Positions 48,663 to 59,159 of a stretch of 64,000 nucleotides of DNA are shown in pieces. The stretch lies in assembly GCF_001274775.1 (NCBI RefSeq), contig NZ_LGUE01000004.1, positions 975,147-1,039,146 on the forward strand, read 5' to 3'. Position 1 is the first letter of the stretch; every line of letters begins with the position of its first letter. The notes beneath the pieces were generated by a model. The model was not told the DNA's origin. It saw nothing but the letters and a program-made list of their open reading frames with translations, and made no database searches. Position numbers and translations under genes: made by a program. The stretch is from Rossellomorea marisflavi. Lineage in GTDB: Bacteria; Bacillota; Bacilli; Bacillales; Bacillaceae_B.

Positions 48663-49088
48663 ATGAAGGTATCATCAAACATTGGAATCATCAACGCCCT
48701 CGTGAGGATCACCATCGGTTTCACCCTCCTCGCCTGGACCACTGCAAAGCTTGTCAAACGTCCCTGGAGGAAGTCCTATCTGCTCGTTGCAGCCGTCGCC
48801 GCCATGAAGATCGGGGAAGGATTCCTGAAGTACTGTCCGGTCACAGACCTTATGGGAAGGGACTCTGACAAAGGCATGAACATGAAAGATATGTTCTCTT
48901 GGAATAAGAAGGACGAGCATGGGGGTCACGATCACCACAATCAGCACGAACCGGCCAAGCATACCCCTGTGCACCCGGAACCGCATCAAGAAAAGAAAAG
49001 CGAGTTCAATCCGGAGCAATTCTCCAATGATGAGGTGGCCAAAGCGCTTAAAGGCGGGATTCCTGATTCCGGCTTCACAAAGAACTGA
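48663..49088 (+). CDS. DUF2892 (YgaP-type) membrane protein with His-rich tail
   Basis: 141 residues. A short membrane domain with two helices (about 5-27 and 36-55) matches the DUF2892/YgaP pattern: NIGIINALVRITIGFTLL, then GFLKYCPVTDLMG with Cys58. It is followed by a charged, His-rich tail (EHGGHDHHNQHEPAKHTP, about 85-102) that could bind metal ions. Function unknown. Divergent from yerA. Confidence 0.82.
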   Translation: MKVSSNIGIINALVRITIGFTLLAWTTAKLVKRPWRKSYLLVAAVAAMKIGEGFLKYCPVTDLMGRDSDKGMNMKDMFSWNKKDEHGGHDHHNQHEPAKHTPVHPEPHQEKKSEFNPEQFSNDEVAKALKGGIPDSGFTKN

Positions 49089-49094
49089 GACACA

Positions 49095-49126
49095 AAGAAA
49101 AGAGTGCCGGGGATCCCGGCACTCTC
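49095..49126 (-). terminator. Intrinsic terminator of the purine operon
   Basis: GAGTGCCGGG-ATC-CCCGGCACTC hairpin followed by TTTTCTTT on the minus strand. It lies ~115 nt past the purD stop, beyond the oppositely oriented small ORF at 49153-49263. On the plus strand the same hairpin follows the DUF2892 gene but without a good T-tract. Confidence 0.85.
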
Positions 49127-49152
49127 ATTCGTATGAAAAGGAGTGATGAAAC

Positions 49153-49263
49153 ATGCTTGAATACATCACGGATATGTCTTATGTGTTACTCTCCATCATC
49201 GGAGGAATCGTGGCATTCCTGTTCGTCTACGTGAAACGCGTCAGGAAGAAACGCGTCCGATAG
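49153..49263 (+). CDS. EYxxD-motif small membrane protein (36 aa)
   Basis: 36 residues from the ATG at 49153 (AAAAGGAG at ~9 nt). N-terminal LEYITD contains the EYxxD motif, then one transmembrane helix (YVLLSIIGGIVAFLFVYV) and a very basic end (KRVRKKRVR). It matches the EYxxD-motif small membrane proteins known in Bacillus. Its 3' end overlaps the end of purD convergently by 23 bp. Function unknown. Confidence 0.8.
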   Translation: MLEYITDMSYVLLSIIGGIVAFLFVYVKRVRKKRVR

Positions 49264-50500
49264 CCTTCGCACCGATATCCGTTCGGTAAAAGAGACCTCG
49301 TGTTTCCAACGGTCGGAGTTTTTCATAAACCGCCTCCATGGCCTGTTCAACCGACGGTCCCTTTTCCGCTGTGAGAAGGACTCTTCCTCCGTTTGAGACT
49401 AGTCCTGCTTCACCCGTCTCCGTCCCTGCATGGTACACAAGTTCAAATGCGCTCAGATCCGGGATCGGCACACCCTTCCTGTAGGAACCAGGGTAGCCTT
49501 CGGCAGCGAGGACGACACCGACCACCGCTTCCCCGCTCCACTCCAGGGATACGTCCTTCCCTTCGATCAAATGCTTCACAACGAGTCCGAAGTCGGATGT
49601 CAGCCGCGGCAGTACCACCTGGGTCTCAGGATCGCCGAAACGGGCATTGAATTCAATGACTTTAGGTCCATCACTCGTGAGCATCAGACCTGCATAAAGG
49701 ATCCCCGTGAATGGGCGACCTTCTTCGACCATGGCACGCGCCGTCGGTTCGAGGACGGTCTTCACGGCATCCTGCACCACTGCATCAGGAATATGGGGAA
49801 CCGGGGAATATGCCCCCATCCCGCCAGTATTCGGTCCTTCATCCCCGTCATGGGCCCGCTTGTGATCCTGTGCGATCACCATGGGATGGACGGTCTTCCC
49901 GTCCACAAAAGCCATGAGGGAGAATTCTTCTCCGAACAGACACTCTTCCACCACTACCTTCTGGGATGCATCACCGAAACGGGCATTCACGAGCATGTCC
50001 TCCAGCGCACCGACCGCTTCCTCCACCGTACCGGCTACAACGACCCCTTTACCGGCTGCAAGACCATCGGCTTTGATGACAATGGGCGCCCCCTTCCCCT
50101 TTACATACTCAATGGCATCCGCAGCATGGGTGAATACTTCATAATCCGCTGTCGGGATCCCGTAATCCTTCATGAGCTGCTTGGAGAACGATTTGCTTCC
50201 TTCAATGATCGCCGCATCCTTTGTCGGACCGAAGATCGGAAGCGACTCCTCCCTGAATACATCGACGATCCCTTCCAGAAGGGGAATTTCCGGACCGACG
50301 AATGTGAAATCAAGCTTTTCCGCCCTGGCAAACTCCACTAGGGCGTGAATATTCGTCTCTTGGATCGGCACAAGTTGCGCCACCTCGGAGATGCCCGCAT
50401 TCCCGGGAGCACAATACACTTTCGACACACTGTCACTTTCGGCAAGCTTTTTGCAGATGGCATGCTCACGGCCGCCTCGTCCAATCACTAACACGTTCAT
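49241..50500 (-). CDS. purD: Phosphoribosylamine-glycine ligase PurD
   Basis: 419 residues; ATP-grasp enzyme forming glycinamide ribonucleotide (second step). Visible: VLVIGRGGREHA (3-14), the ATP-grasp loop KADGLAAGKGVVVA near 143-156, and EFNARFGDPETQV (about 283-295). Last gene of the purine operon; the start is preceded by AGGAGG. Confidence 0.96.
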   Translation of the reverse strand: MNVLVIGRGGREHAICKKLAESDSVSKVYCAPGNAGISEVAQLVPIQETNIHALVEFARAEKLDFTFVGPEIPLLEGIVDVFREESLPIFGPTKDAAIIEGSKSFSKQLMKDYGIPTADYEVFTHAADAIEYVKGKGAPIVIKADGLAAGKGVVVAGTVEEAVGALEDMLVNARFGDASQKVVVEECLFGEEFSLMAFVDGKTVHPMVIAQDHKRAHDGDEGPNTGGMGAYSPVPHIPDAVVQDAVKTVLEPTARAMVEEGRPFTGILYAGLMLTSDGPKVIEFNARFGDPETQVVLPRLTSDFGLVVKHLIEGKDVSLEWSGEAVVGVVLAAEGYPGSYRKGVPIPDLSAFELVYHAGTETGEAGLVSNGGRVLLTAEKGPSVEQAMEAVYEKLRPLETRGLFYRTDIGAKAIGRVSS

Positions 50501-50526
50501 CAGTAGAACCTCCTTTTGATAGGGAA

Positions 50527-50548
50527 GCCCCTCCCAATCAGGAGGGGC
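50527..50548 (-). other. Stable hairpin between purH and purD
   Basis: GCCCCTCC-TGATTG-GGAGGGGC, an 8-bp GC-rich stem in the 57-bp spacer. No T-tract follows, so it is more likely an RNA stabiliser or processing site than a terminator. Confidence 0.6.
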
Positions 50549-50557
50549 AGAATGACC

Positions 50558-52093
50558 TTAATGTTTGAAATGGCGTACGCCCGTGAAGACCATGGCGATC
50601 CCGTGCTCATCCGCCTTCTTGATCGATTCCTCGTCGCGGATCGACCCACCCGGCTGGATGATGGCCGTGATGCCGGCTGCCGCTGCCGTCTCCACCGTAT
50701 CTCCCATCGGGAAGAAGGCGTCGGATGCGAGGGACGCACCCTTTGCTCGTTCACCCGCCTGTTCAAGGGCGATTTTGGCGGCGCCGACACGATTCATCTG
50801 ACCGGCACCGACACCGAGTGTCATCTGATCGTCCGTCACGACGATGGCATTGGATTTTACGTGTTTGACGACCTTCCATCCGAGCTTCAATGCATCCCAC
50901 TCTTCTTCTGTCGGTTGACGCTTCGTCACGACACGGACATCTGCCTGCTCGAGGGTGTGCGTATCGTCAGCCTGTACAAGGAGTCCGCCCTCAACAGATG
51001 TCAATCGGCGCTCCGTTTTCTTCAGGGAATCAAATGGTACGGTCATGAGCCTGATGTTCTTCTTGCCTGAAAGGATCTCGAATGCTTCATCGCTGAATGC
51101 AGGTGCGATGACGATCTCAAGGAAGATCTCATGAAGCAACCTGGCAGTGGCTTCATCCACCTGGCGGTTCAAGGCAACGATACCGCCGAAAATGGACGTG
51201 GAGTCCGCTTCATACGCCTTTTCGTACGCTTCGAGAATCGTTTCCCCGACTCCGACGCCACAAGGGTTCATATGCTTGACGGCGACTGCTGCCGGACCGT
51301 CGAATTCCTTTACGATCTGGAGGGCTGCATTGGCATCGCTGATGTTGTTATAGGAAAGCTCCTTCCCGTGAAGCTGTCTTGCCATGGCAATGGAGAAATC
51401 CGACCCGAGGGCAGAACGATAGAAGGATGCTTCCTGATGTGGATTTTCACCGTATCGGAGCGTCTGCTTCAGCTCGAATGTGCGGGTCAGGCGCTCAGGG
51501 TTCTCCTCGCCTGCAAGCTCGGTCATGTACTCTGCGATATAGGCATCATACGCGGCTGTATGGCGGAATACTTTGGCCGCCAGCTTCCTGCGCTTCTCAT
51601 GAGGAACGACTCCATTGACTTTGAGCTCGGCCAGCACGTCTTCGTAATCAAGGTGATCGACGACGACGGTGACATATTGATGATTCTTTGCTGCGGCACG
51701 AAGCATCGTCGGTCCACCGATGTCGATGTTCTCGATGGCCTCATCCGCTTCGACATTCGGTTTGGAGATCGTTTGTTGGAATGGATACAGGTTCACACAG
51801 ACAAGATCGATTCCTTCGATGCCCTGCTCTTTCATCTGTTCAAGATGGCTTTCCTCGCCGCGCTTGGCCAGTAGCCCACCATGGATGAACGGATGAAGGG
51901 TCTTGACGCGCCCTTCAAGGATCTCAGGGAACCCAGTCACGTCTTCTACTCCGATGACTTCTACCCCGCTGTCACGAAGAAGACGCTTCGTCCCTCCTGT
52001 CGAAATGATCTCAAAACCCAATGCCCGGAGCTCGCTTGCAAATTCGATCACTCCGCTTTTATCCGAAACACTGATCAATGCTCTTTTTTTCAA
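50558..52093 (-). CDS. purH: Bifunctional AICAR transformylase/IMP cyclohydrolase PurH
   Basis: 511 residues. The N-terminal IMP cyclohydrolase (about 1-195) begins [17 protein letters not shown]. The C-terminal AICAR formyltransferase has the KHMNPCGVG motif near 272-280 and ends with the typical [12 protein letters not shown]...[11 protein letters not shown]. It completes IMP synthesis (last two steps). Strong ribosome binding site (GAGGAG) upstream. Confidence 0.96.
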   Translation of the reverse strand: MKKRALISVSDKSGVIEFASELRALGFEIISTGGTKRLLRDSGVEVIGVEDVTGFPEILEGRVKTLHPFIHGGLLAKRGEESHLEQMKEQGIEGIDLVCVNLYPFQQTISKPNVEADEAIENIDIGGPTMLRAAAKNHQYVTVVVDHLDYEDVLAELKVNGVVPHEKRRKLAAKVFRHTAAYDAYIAEYMTELAGEENPERLTRTFELKQTLRYGENPHQEASFYRSALGSDFSIAMARQLHGKELSYNNISDANAALQIVKEFDGPAAVAVKHMNPCGVGVGETILEAYEKAYEADSTSIFGGIVALNRQVDEATARLLHEIFLEIVIAPAFSDEAFEILSGKKNIRLMTVPFDSLKKTERRLTSVEGGLLVQADDTHTLEQADVRVVTKRQPTEEEWDALKLGWKVVKHVKSNAIVVTDDQMTLGVGAGQMNRVGAAKIALEQAGERAKGASLASDAFFPMGDTVETAAAAGITAIIQPGGSIRDEESIKKADEHGIAMVFTGVRHFKH

Positions 52094-52162
52094 TGTGAAT
52101 CCTCCTCAGGGTGTTAGTTACTTCCTACGTTACCACTCTACCATATTAAAGCGATCGACCCA

Positions 52163-52732
52163 TCACTTTTTTCTGAACATGTCGCGTAATGTTGCCGGGT
52201 ACAAACGGTGCTCGACTGCCTGGATCTTGCGCTGAAGGGACTCTCTTGTTTCATCTTCCTCCACGGTCACGGCTTCCTGAGCGATGATTTCACCGGTATC
52301 CATTCCGGCATCCACATAATGGATCGTGACCCCGGTCACCTTCACCCCGCCATCGAACGCCTGCCCGATGGCATCCTTACCAGGAAAAGCAGGAAGGATG
52401 GAAGGATGGATATTGACGATCTTTCCGTCGAAGGCCTCGAGGAGCGTCGGCCCGATCAGCCTCATGTATCCGGCGAGGACGATGAACTCCACCCCTGACG
52501 CCCTCAGCTCACGGACGATTTCACCTTCGAAGGCTTCCTTGCTTTCATACTCTTTCGCCCGGAAGGAGAAGACAGGGATCCCTGCGGCTTCCGCACGCTC
52601 TGTCACCCGGGCGCCGGGGCGATCGCATACAAGCAATCGGACATCGGCCTGAAGCATGCCGCTGTCGATTTCATCCACGATCGATTGAAAATTGCTTCCG
52701 CTCCCCGATGCAAACACGGCAATCTTCTTCAT
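52163..52732 (-). CDS. purN: Phosphoribosylglycinamide formyltransferase PurN
   Basis: 189 residues; folate-dependent GAR transformylase. N-terminal [17 protein letters not shown], and the catalytic signature [12 protein letters not shown] (107-118; N107, H109) with later D near 144. ATGA overlap with purM. Confidence 0.96.
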   Translation of the reverse strand: MKKIAVFASGSGSNFQSIVDEIDSGMLQADVRLLVCDRPGARVTERAEAAGIPVFSFRAKEYESKEAFEGEIVRELRASGVEFIVLAGYMRLIGPTLLEAFDGKIVNIHPSILPAFPGKDAIGQAFDGGVKVTGVTIHYVDAGMDTGEIIAQEAVTVEEDETRESLQRKIQAVEHRLYPATLRDMFRKK

Positions 52733-53778
52733 GATCGTCCGCTTCCTGTGGCAGTCGAAATCGTCACGCCGTTCCCTGCGGCGACATGCCCGATGATGGC
52801 CGCTTCCCCGCCGATGCCATTCAAGAATGCAAGGACCTCTTCAGCCGATTCCTTCTCGACGGCCAATACGAAACCGATTCCCATATTGAAGATATTGTAC
52901 ATCTCTTCCCTCGGGATGCTGCCGTACTCTTCAAGGGCTCCGAAGATCGGAGGGATGTCCCACGCACCTTCGGTGATATGGGCTTTCATTCCATCCGGAA
53001 GCATGCGCGGGATGTTCTCGATGAATCCACCGCCCGTCACATGGCTCATTCCCTTGATGGAGAATGTCTTCAGCGTCTCCAATACCGGCTTCACGTAAAT
53101 CTTCGTCGGTGTCAGGAGGACTTCACCAAGAGGGGCGTCCCATCCAGGGAGCACGGATTCAAGGTCGAAATCATGATCATCGAAGAAGACCTTCCTTACG
53201 AGGGAATAGCCATTACTGTGGATCCCGCTTGAGGCGAGGCCGATGAGAACGTCACCTTCGCGGATCTCTTCTCCCGTCACGATCGCCTTCTTCTCACAGG
53301 CACCAACGGAAAATCCGGCAATATCATACTCATCATCTGCGTACATGCCCGGCATTTCCGCGGTCTCACCGCCAATCAGGGCACAGCCTGCCTGCTCGCA
53401 GCCGTCGGCAATCCCTTTGACGATCGCTTCGATCTTTTCCGGTACGGCTTTGCCAGTGGCAATATAATCAAGGAAATATAATGGTTCCGCTCCCTGGACC
53501 ACGATGTCATTCACACACATGGCGACGCAGTCGATACCGATGGTGTCATGGCGATCCGCCTGGAAGGCGAGCTTCAGCTTCGTCCCCACCCCGTCCGTCC
53601 CGGAGACGAGGACCGGCTCCTTCAAGTTCAATGCCGAGAGATCGAACATGCCGCCGAAGCTCCCCAACTGACCAAGGACGCCTTCCCGGGCCGTCCGCTT
53701 GACGTGCTTCTTGATCCGATCGACGGATTCGTATCCTGCTTCTATGTCAACTCCTGCTTGCCGATATGCATTAGCCAT
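52729..53778 (-). CDS. purM: Phosphoribosylformylglycinamidine cyclo-ligase PurM
   Basis: 349 residues (ATG 53778 with AGGAGG at 7 nt). AIR synthetase. The [12 protein letters not shown] (61-72) and [11 protein letters not shown] (about 138-148) segments of the PurM fold are clear. Between purF and purN. Confidence 0.96.
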   Translation of the reverse strand: MANAYRQAGVDIEAGYESVDRIKKHVKRTAREGVLGQLGSFGGMFDLSALNLKEPVLVSGTDGVGTKLKLAFQADRHDTIGIDCVAMCVNDIVVQGAEPLYFLDYIATGKAVPEKIEAIVKGIADGCEQAGCALIGGETAEMPGMYADDEYDIAGFSVGACEKKAIVTGEEIREGDVLIGLASSGIHSNGYSLVRKVFFDDHDFDLESVLPGWDAPLGEVLLTPTKIYVKPVLETLKTFSIKGMSHVTGGGFIENIPRMLPDGMKAHITEGAWDIPPIFGALEEYGSIPREEMYNIFNMGIGFVLAVEKESAEEVLAFLNGIGGEAAIIGHVAAGNGVTISTATGSGRS

Positions 53779-53789
53779 CAATCTTCCTC

Positions 53790-55211
53790 CTATTTCACTA
53801 GCTCTTTTTCGTGTGGATGAAGGGTATCCGGATAGATTTCAGTCGGATACTTCCCTGTGAAGCACGCCAGGCACTGCCCGCGATTGTCGGAATGATCATC
53901 TCGGTCGATCGCCTTCATGACCCCTTCTGTTGACAGGAATGTGAGGGAATCGGCTCCGATGATCTGCCTCATCTCTTCCACGGAGTTGTTCGCTGCGATC
54001 AACTCCTCATGTGTGGACGTATCGATGCCGTAGAAGCATGGATTCTTGATCGGTGGCGAGCTGATGCACACGTGGACTTCCTTCGCCCCCGCTTCTTTCA
54101 GCATGCTGACGATCCGCCTGCTTGTAGTACCACGTACGATGGAGTCATCCACCATCACGACCCGCTTCCCTTCCACGACGCCGCGCACCGGGGAGAGTTT
54201 CATCTTCACGCCTTGCTCACGCAACGATTGGGACGGCTGGATGAAGGTCCTGCCGACGTAACGATTCTTGATGAGCCCGAGCTCATACGGGATGCCCGAA
54301 GCCTCTGCATATCCGATGGCACTCGAGATGCTGGAGTCCGGCACCCCCGTCACGACGTCTGCTTCGATCGGTGCTTCCTTCGCAAGCTCCATCCCCATCC
54401 GCTTCCGTGCGGAATGGACATTCACACCTTGGATATTGCTGTCCGGTCTGGAGAAATACACATATTCCATCGTACACATGGCGTTGCCACTGGAGAAACT
54501 GAATTTCTCGGATGTCACTCCTTCATCATTGATGACGAGAAGTTCACCAGGCTCGACGTCGCGGATGAATTCCGCCCCGACGATATCAAACGCACAGGTC
54601 TCAGATGCCACACAGTATGCATCCCCGATCTTCCCGAGGGAAAGGGGGCGCAGTCCATGGGGATCGAGGGCGACCATGAGCTCATCTTCGGTCATGATGA
54701 CGAAGGCATACGCCCCCTTGACCATGGAAAGGGCATTGCGCACGCGATTCTTCAGGCTGGAAAATCCGCTTCGTTTGATCAGATGGGCCAGGACCTCTGT
54801 ATCGGACGTTGTCTGGAAGATGCTTCCTTGTCCTTCAAGCTGATGCTTGAGTCCGTTGGCATTCACCAGGTTCCCGTTATGGGCGAGGGCAAGTCCGCCG
54901 GTCTGGGAGTTGAAGAGGAGGGGCTGGACGTTTTCATATCCGCCCCCTCCAGCCGTTGCATAGCGCACATGGCCGATGGCTCCCGTTCCTTCCAGCTTCT
55001 CGATCGTCCCTTCATGGAAAACCTCTGTCACAAGGCCTTCTCCCTTCAGACAGCGGAGGCGTTCCCCGTCGGATACGACGATTCCCGTCCCCTCCTGTCC
55101 CCTATGCTGCAGACTGTGGAGTCCATAATAGGTGATCTGGGCGGCATTGGGATGACCCCAGATACCGAAGACACCGCACTCTTCATTTAAGCCTTTGATT
55201 TCAGTAAGCAT
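53790..55211 (-). CDS. purF: Amidophosphoribosyltransferase PurF
   Basis: 473 residues from the ATG at 55211 (AAAGGAG at 7 nt). First committed step of purine synthesis. An 11-residue propeptide ([11 protein letters not shown]) precedes the catalytic Cys12, as in B. subtilis. The N-terminal glutaminase domain ([14 protein letters not shown]) is followed by a PRPP-binding [15 protein letters not shown] (about 341-355). Cysteines for the 4Fe-4S cluster occur in the C-terminal half (for example the terminal QCLACFTG). It overlaps purL. Confidence 0.96.
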   Translation of the reverse strand: MLTEIKGLNEECGVFGIWGHPNAAQITYYGLHSLQHRGQEGTGIVVSDGERLRCLKGEGLVTEVFHEGTIEKLEGTGAIGHVRYATAGGGGYENVQPLLFNSQTGGLALAHNGNLVNANGLKHQLEGQGSIFQTTSDTEVLAHLIKRSGFSSLKNRVRNALSMVKGAYAFVIMTEDELMVALDPHGLRPLSLGKIGDAYCVASETCAFDIVGAEFIRDVEPGELLVINDEGVTSEKFSFSSGNAMCTMEYVYFSRPDSNIQGVNVHSARKRMGMELAKEAPIEADVVTGVPDSSISSAIGYAEASGIPYELGLIKNRYVGRTFIQPSQSLREQGVKMKLSPVRGVVEGKRVVMVDDSIVRGTTSRRIVSMLKEAGAKEVHVCISSPPIKNPCFYGIDTSTHEELIAANNSVEEMRQIIGADSLTFLSTEGVMKAIDRDDHSDNRGQCLACFTGKYPTEIYPDTLHPHEKELVK

Positions 55212-57421
55212 GGGATGGCTCCTTTCCAAGCTGCTTCCAGCTCTTGGACCGATGCATTGATGAGGCCGCCTTCTGCCTCGGACTTGATGGATAGGGCCGC
55301 ATCATCCGTTACGCGACCGATGAGGGTGGTTTCAGATACTAGTCGTTCAAACGCTTCCTGATGTTCCGGTTTGACGGTGATGAGGAAGCGGGATTGGGTT
55401 TCACTGAATAGATCCGCTACAGGGTTTGATCCTGCGAGTGTCACTTCCGCTCCAAGACCATCGGTACCGAAAGCCGATTCAGCAAGGGCGACAGACAGAC
55501 CGCCTTCTGCAAGATCATGGGCAGAGGCGACAAGGCCTTCCTGGATCGCTTCGAGAAGCTGCATCTGACGGCGAAGCTCCACTTTCAGATCGATTGCCGG
55601 TGCATGGCCGAAGATCTTCCCTTCCGTCATCTTCTGAAGCTCACTGCCGCCGAACTCTTCAAGGGTTTCACCCAACAGATAGATGAGGTCCCCTTCCGCT
55701 TTGAAGCTTTGAGTTGTGATGTGATCGATGTCTTCGATCAATCCGACCATACCGACAACCGGTGTCGGGTAGATGGCTGTTCCCATTGATTCGTTATAAA
55801 GGGATACATTCCCCCCGATGACCGGTGTGCTGAGCTCCCGGCATGCTTCACTCATCCCATCGACGGATTTTTCAATCTGCCAGAAGATTTCCGGCTTCTC
55901 GGGATTACCGAAGTTCAGGCAGTCCGTGATGGCAAGTGGGATCGCCCCTGAACAGACGATGTTACGTGCTGCTTCTGCCACGGCGATCTTGCCGCCGACT
56001 TCCGGATCGAGATACAGATAGCGAGAGTTACAGTCCGTTGTCATGGCAAGGGCCTTCCTTGTACCGCGCACGCGGACGACAGCTGCATCGGAGCCCGGGC
56101 TGACAACCGTACTCGTCCTCACCTGATGGTCATACTGGTCATAGACCCATTCCTTGCTTGAAATCGTCGGCTGCTTAAGGAGGGCGAGTAGGGTTTCTTT
56201 GTAATCGTCCACGTTCGGCACCGGGGTCTCCATCGCCTGGAATTCCTTGTAGTACGCCGCTTCCTTGGATGGTTTATGGTAGACCGGTGCTTCTTCAGCC
56301 AGGGCATCTACCGGCACATCGGATACGACTTCGCCTTTATGGATAAGGCGGAGACGCTGGTCGTCCGTTACATGTCCGACGGATACCGCTTCAAGATCAT
56401 ACTTGGAGAAGAGGTCGACGATTTCCTGCTCGCGTCCTTTCTTGACGACGATGAGCATGCGTTCCTGGGACTCAGACAGCATCATTTCATACGCGGTCAT
56501 CCCCGTTTCACGCTGCGGGATCAGATCAAGGTTCATCTCGATACCGGATCCGGCTTTTGAAGCCATTTCAGCCGAGGAGCTTGTCAGTCCTGCCGCCCCC
56601 ATATCCTGGATCCCGACGAGCGCATCGTTATGGATGAGCTCAAGACACGCTTCAAGGAGCAATTTCTCCATGAACGGGTCGCCTACTTGAACGGCTGGAC
56701 GCTTCTCGTCTGAGCCTTCGTTGAGCTCCTCTGAGGCAAAGGTTGCTCCGTGGATACCATCGCGGCCAGTCTTGGCGCCGACGTACATGACGGTGTTACC
56801 GACTCCGTGAGCCTGGCCCTTCTTGATGTCTTTATGGTCAATCAACCCGACACACATGGCATTGACGAGGGGATTCCCTTCATAGGAAGCGTCGAATTGC
56901 ACTTCACCCCCGACCGTCGGGATGCCGATGCAATTCCCGTAGCCGGCGATCCCTGCCACTACTTCTTTAAATAGATACTGAACACGAGGAGAATCCAACT
57001 CTCCAAAGCGAAGAGAGTTGAGGAGTGCGATAGGGCGAGCCCCCATGGAGAATACATCACGGATGATGCCTCCGACACCCGTCGCCGCCCCCTGGTAGGG
57101 TTCGATGGCTGATGGGTGGTTATGGCTCTCGATCTTGAAGACCACGGCCTGGTCGTCGCCGATATCGACGATTCCCGCGCCTTCCCCAGGACCCTGCAGG
57201 ACGCGTTCGCCCGTGACCGGGAACTTGCGGAGGACCGGCTTAGAGTTCTTGTAGCTGCAGTGCTCGGACCACATGACCGAGAAAAGGCCGGTTTCCGTAT
57301 AGTTCGGTGTCCTTCCGAGGATCTCTTCCACCATCGTGAATTCTTCATCGGTCAACCCCATATCCCGGTATAGCTTTTCCTCTTTAACTGTCTTTGAAGT
57401 CGGTTCAAGCATTAACGACAT
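55187..57421 (-). CDS. purL: Phosphoribosylformylglycinamidine synthase subunit PurL (small type)
   Basis: 744 residues; the ATP-binding FGAM synthase subunit of the PurLQS complex, ammonia channelled from PurQ. Starts [16 protein letters not shown] as in B. subtilis Pur[13 protein letters not shown] (50-61) and [12 protein letters not shown] (about 77-88) are conserved, followed by the [14 protein letters not shown] substrate stretch. It overlaps purQ by 17 and purF by 25 bp. Confidence 0.97.
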   Translation of the reverse strand: MSLMLEPTSKTVKEEKLYRDMGLTDEEFTMVEEILGRTPNYTETGLFSVMWSEHCSYKNSKPVLRKFPVTGERVLQGPGEGAGIVDIGDDQAVVFKIESHNHPSAIEPYQGAATGVGGIIRDVFSMGARPIALLNSLRFGELDSPRVQYLFKEVVAGIAGYGNCIGIPTVGGEVQFDASYEGNPLVNAMCVGLIDHKDIKKGQAHGVGNTVMYVGAKTGRDGIHGATFASEELNEGSDEKRPAVQVGDPFMEKLLLEACLELIHNDALVGIQDMGAAGLTSSSAEMASKAGSGIEMNLDLIPQRETGMTAYEMMLSESQERMLIVVKKGREQEIVDLFSKYDLEAVSVGHVTDDQRLRLIHKGEVVSDVPVDALAEEAPVYHKPSKEAAYYKEFQAMETPVPNVDDYKETLLALLKQPTISSKEWVYDQYDHQVRTSTVVSPGSDAAVVRVRGTRKALAMTTDCNSRYLYLDPEVGGKIAVAEAARNIVCSGAIPLAITDCLNFGNPEKPEIFWQIEKSVDGMSEACRELSTPVIGGNVSLYNESMGTAIYPTPVVGMVGLIEDIDHITTQSFKAEGDLIYLLGETLEEFGGSELQKMTEGKIFGHAPAIDLKVELRRQMQLLEAIQEGLVASAHDLAEGGLSVALAESAFGTDGLGAEVTLAGSNPVADLFSETQSRFLITVKPEHQEAFERLVSETTLIGRVTDDAALSIKSEAEGGLINASVQELEAAWKGAIPCLLKSKA

Positions 57422-58091
57422 GTTGTTCCCTCCAGTGCTTCACAATCGATTGAAATAATTTCTTCCCGTCTTCACTACCTAGTAAAGGTTCCATGGCCCT
57501 CTCAGGGTGAGGCATCATACCAAGGACGTTGCCTGCGTGATTCGTGATCCCGGCAATATCCGCTACGCTTCCGTTCGGATTATACCCACCGTAGGTGAAC
57601 ACGATCTGATTGTTGGCCTTCAGTTCTTTGAGTGTTTCTTCGTCACAGAAGTAATTGCCTTCTCCGTGGGCAATAGGGATCTGGATCTCGTCACCCTTTT
57701 CATAGCTGTTCGTGAACATCGTTTCATTGGTTTCGACTTTCAATGGTACGGTCTTGCAGATGAACTTCAGATGATCGTTCCGTCTCATGGCACCAGGCAG
57801 GAGACCGGATTCGAGCAGTACCTGGAATCCATTGCATACACCAAGGACGGGCTTCCCTTCGCCAGCAGCCTTGATCACTTCTCTCATGACGTTGGAGAAA
57901 CGGGCGATGGCACCTGAGCGGAGATAGTCGCCATACGAGAACCCGCCGGGCAGCAGGATGGCATCGAAGCCTTCAAGGCTCGCTTCCTCATGCCATACAT
58001 ACTCGACTTCCTCGCCGATTTCATCTTTGATCGCATGATACATGTCTACATCACAGTTGGAACCTGGGAATACGATGACCGCGAACTTCAT
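57405..58091 (-). CDS. purQ: FGAM synthase glutaminase subunit PurQ
   Basis: 228 residues, class-I amidotransferase. Catalytic C86 in GVCNGFQ; the oxyanion-hole [13 protein letters not shown] (46-58); the His/Glu pair near MPHPERAME (about 198-206). ATGA overlap with purS. Confidence 0.97.
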   Translation of the reverse strand: MKFAVIVFPGSNCDVDMYHAIKDEIGEEVEYVWHEEASLEGFDAILLPGGFSYGDYLRSGAIARFSNVMREVIKAAGEGKPVLGVCNGFQVLLESGLLPGAMRRNDHLKFICKTVPLKVETNETMFTNSYEKGDEIQIPIAHGEGNYFCDEETLKELKANNQIVFTYGGYNPNGSVADIAGITNHAGNVLGMMPHPERAMEPLLGSEDGKKLFQSIVKHWREQHVVNA

Positions 58092-58342
58092 TGAGCGACA
58101 CTCTCCTCGATTTCATATCGGTAGTCTTCGATGACCGGATTGGCAAGCAGGCGGTGGCACATTTCTTCAACAGCCGCTTCCACGTTTTTCACAGATGACG
58201 GGAGGCTCAGCTCCATATACTTCCCGACACGAACCTCTTCCACTTCCGTGAACTCCATGGAATGAAGGGCATTCTTCACCACGCTTCCTTGCGGGTCCAA
58301 TACGCTTTCTCTCAGGGTGATATATACTTTGACTTTATACAT
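58088..58342 (-). CDS. purS: FGAM synthase subunit PurS
   Basis: 84 residues. Small structural subunit that bridges PurL and PurQ. Sequence [19 protein letters not shown] (4-22) and [12 protein letters not shown] are typical. It overlaps purC by 8 bp and purQ by 4 bp. Confidence 0.96.
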   Translation of the reverse strand: MYKVKVYITLRESVLDPQGSVVKNALHSMEFTEVEEVRVGKYMELSLPSSVKNVEAAVEEMCHRLLANPVIEDYRYEIEESVAQ

Positions 58343-59054
58343 GTGCAGTTCCTCCCAATCGTTCTAGTATGATGGCATATACTTCTGTCAAACTACCGAT
58401 TCCTCTTCTGAACACATCTTTATCGAGCTTCTGACGCGTCTCGGCATCCCATAATCGGCATGTATCCGGCGATACTTCATCCCCAAGGAGGATCTGTCCT
58501 TCCCGGTCCTTTCCGAACTCAAGCTTGAAATCTACCAGGATCACACCGGCCTCGTTGAAGATCGTTTGCAGGACGCTGTTGACCTGGAGGGCCATATCCC
58601 TGATCTCCCGGCGCTCTTCACTTGTCGCAACCCCAAGGTAGTCGATGTGGTCATCGTTGATGAGTGGATCCCCCAGGGCATCATCCTTGTAGTAGAACTC
58701 GATGACCGGTGAAGGCATTTCCTCGCCTTCCTCCCTGCCCAGACGCTTCGACAGGCTGCCTGCGATCACATTGCGGACCACGACTTCGAGTGGGATGATG
58801 TCCACCTTTTTCACAAGTTGCTCTTCATCCGACAGCTGTTTGATGAAATGACTCTGGATGCCGCGTTCGGCAAGCTTTGAAAATAACAAACTGGAAATCT
58901 TGTTATTCAGGACGCCCTTTCCAGCGATATCCGCCTTCTTTTCCCCATTGAAGGCCGTGGCGGAGTTTTTATAATGAATCCACACGATATCAGGATCATC
59001 CGTCGCGTAAATCCGTTTGGCTTTTCCTTCATATAGCAGCGAACCTTTTTCCAT
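58335..59054 (-). CDS. purC: SAICAR synthase PurC
   Basis: 239 residues; forms SAICAR from CAIR and aspartate using ATP. N-terminal EGKAKRIYATDDPD, VRNVIAGS (about 94-101), DFKLEFG (about 175-181) and GDEVSPDTCRLWD (about 192-204) are family hallmarks. It starts after a 105-bp spacer from purB that contains a terminator-like hairpin. Confidence 0.97.
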   Translation of the reverse strand: MEKGSLLYEGKAKRIYATDDPDIVWIHYKNSATAFNGEKKADIAGKGVLNNKISSLLFSKLAERGIQSHFIKQLSDEEQLVKKVDIIPLEVVVRNVIAGSLSKRLGREEGEEMPSPVIEFYYKDDALGDPLINDDHIDYLGVATSEERREIRDMALQVNSVLQTIFNEAGVILVDFKLEFGKDREGQILLGDEVSPDTCRLWDAETRQKLDKDVFRRGIGSLTEVYAIILERLGGTAHV

Positions 59055-59106
59055 TTTTGAGTCCCTCCAAATCGAAACATTGCCAATCTTCAGTCTATAT
59101 TTCCAT

Positions 59107-59142
59107 AAAAAAAGGGAGGGGTCTGAATATAAACCCGTCCCT
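59107..59142 (-). terminator. Internal terminator/attenuator-like hairpin between purB and purC
   Basis: AGGGA-C-GGGT...ACCC-C-TCCCT with a 10-nt loop, followed by TTTTTTT on the minus strand. It has the structure of an intrinsic terminator although it lies inside the operon, 18 nt past the purB stop. The stem has one C-C mismatch, so partial read-through is likely. Confidence 0.7.
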
Positions 59143-59159
59143 ATGCGATTGTCAGAGCG

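Noticed and set aside
54009..55190. Plus-strand 393-codon open frame opposite purF
   Set aside because: It is antisense to a certain gene with fully recognisable motifs. No ribosome binding site or family pattern.
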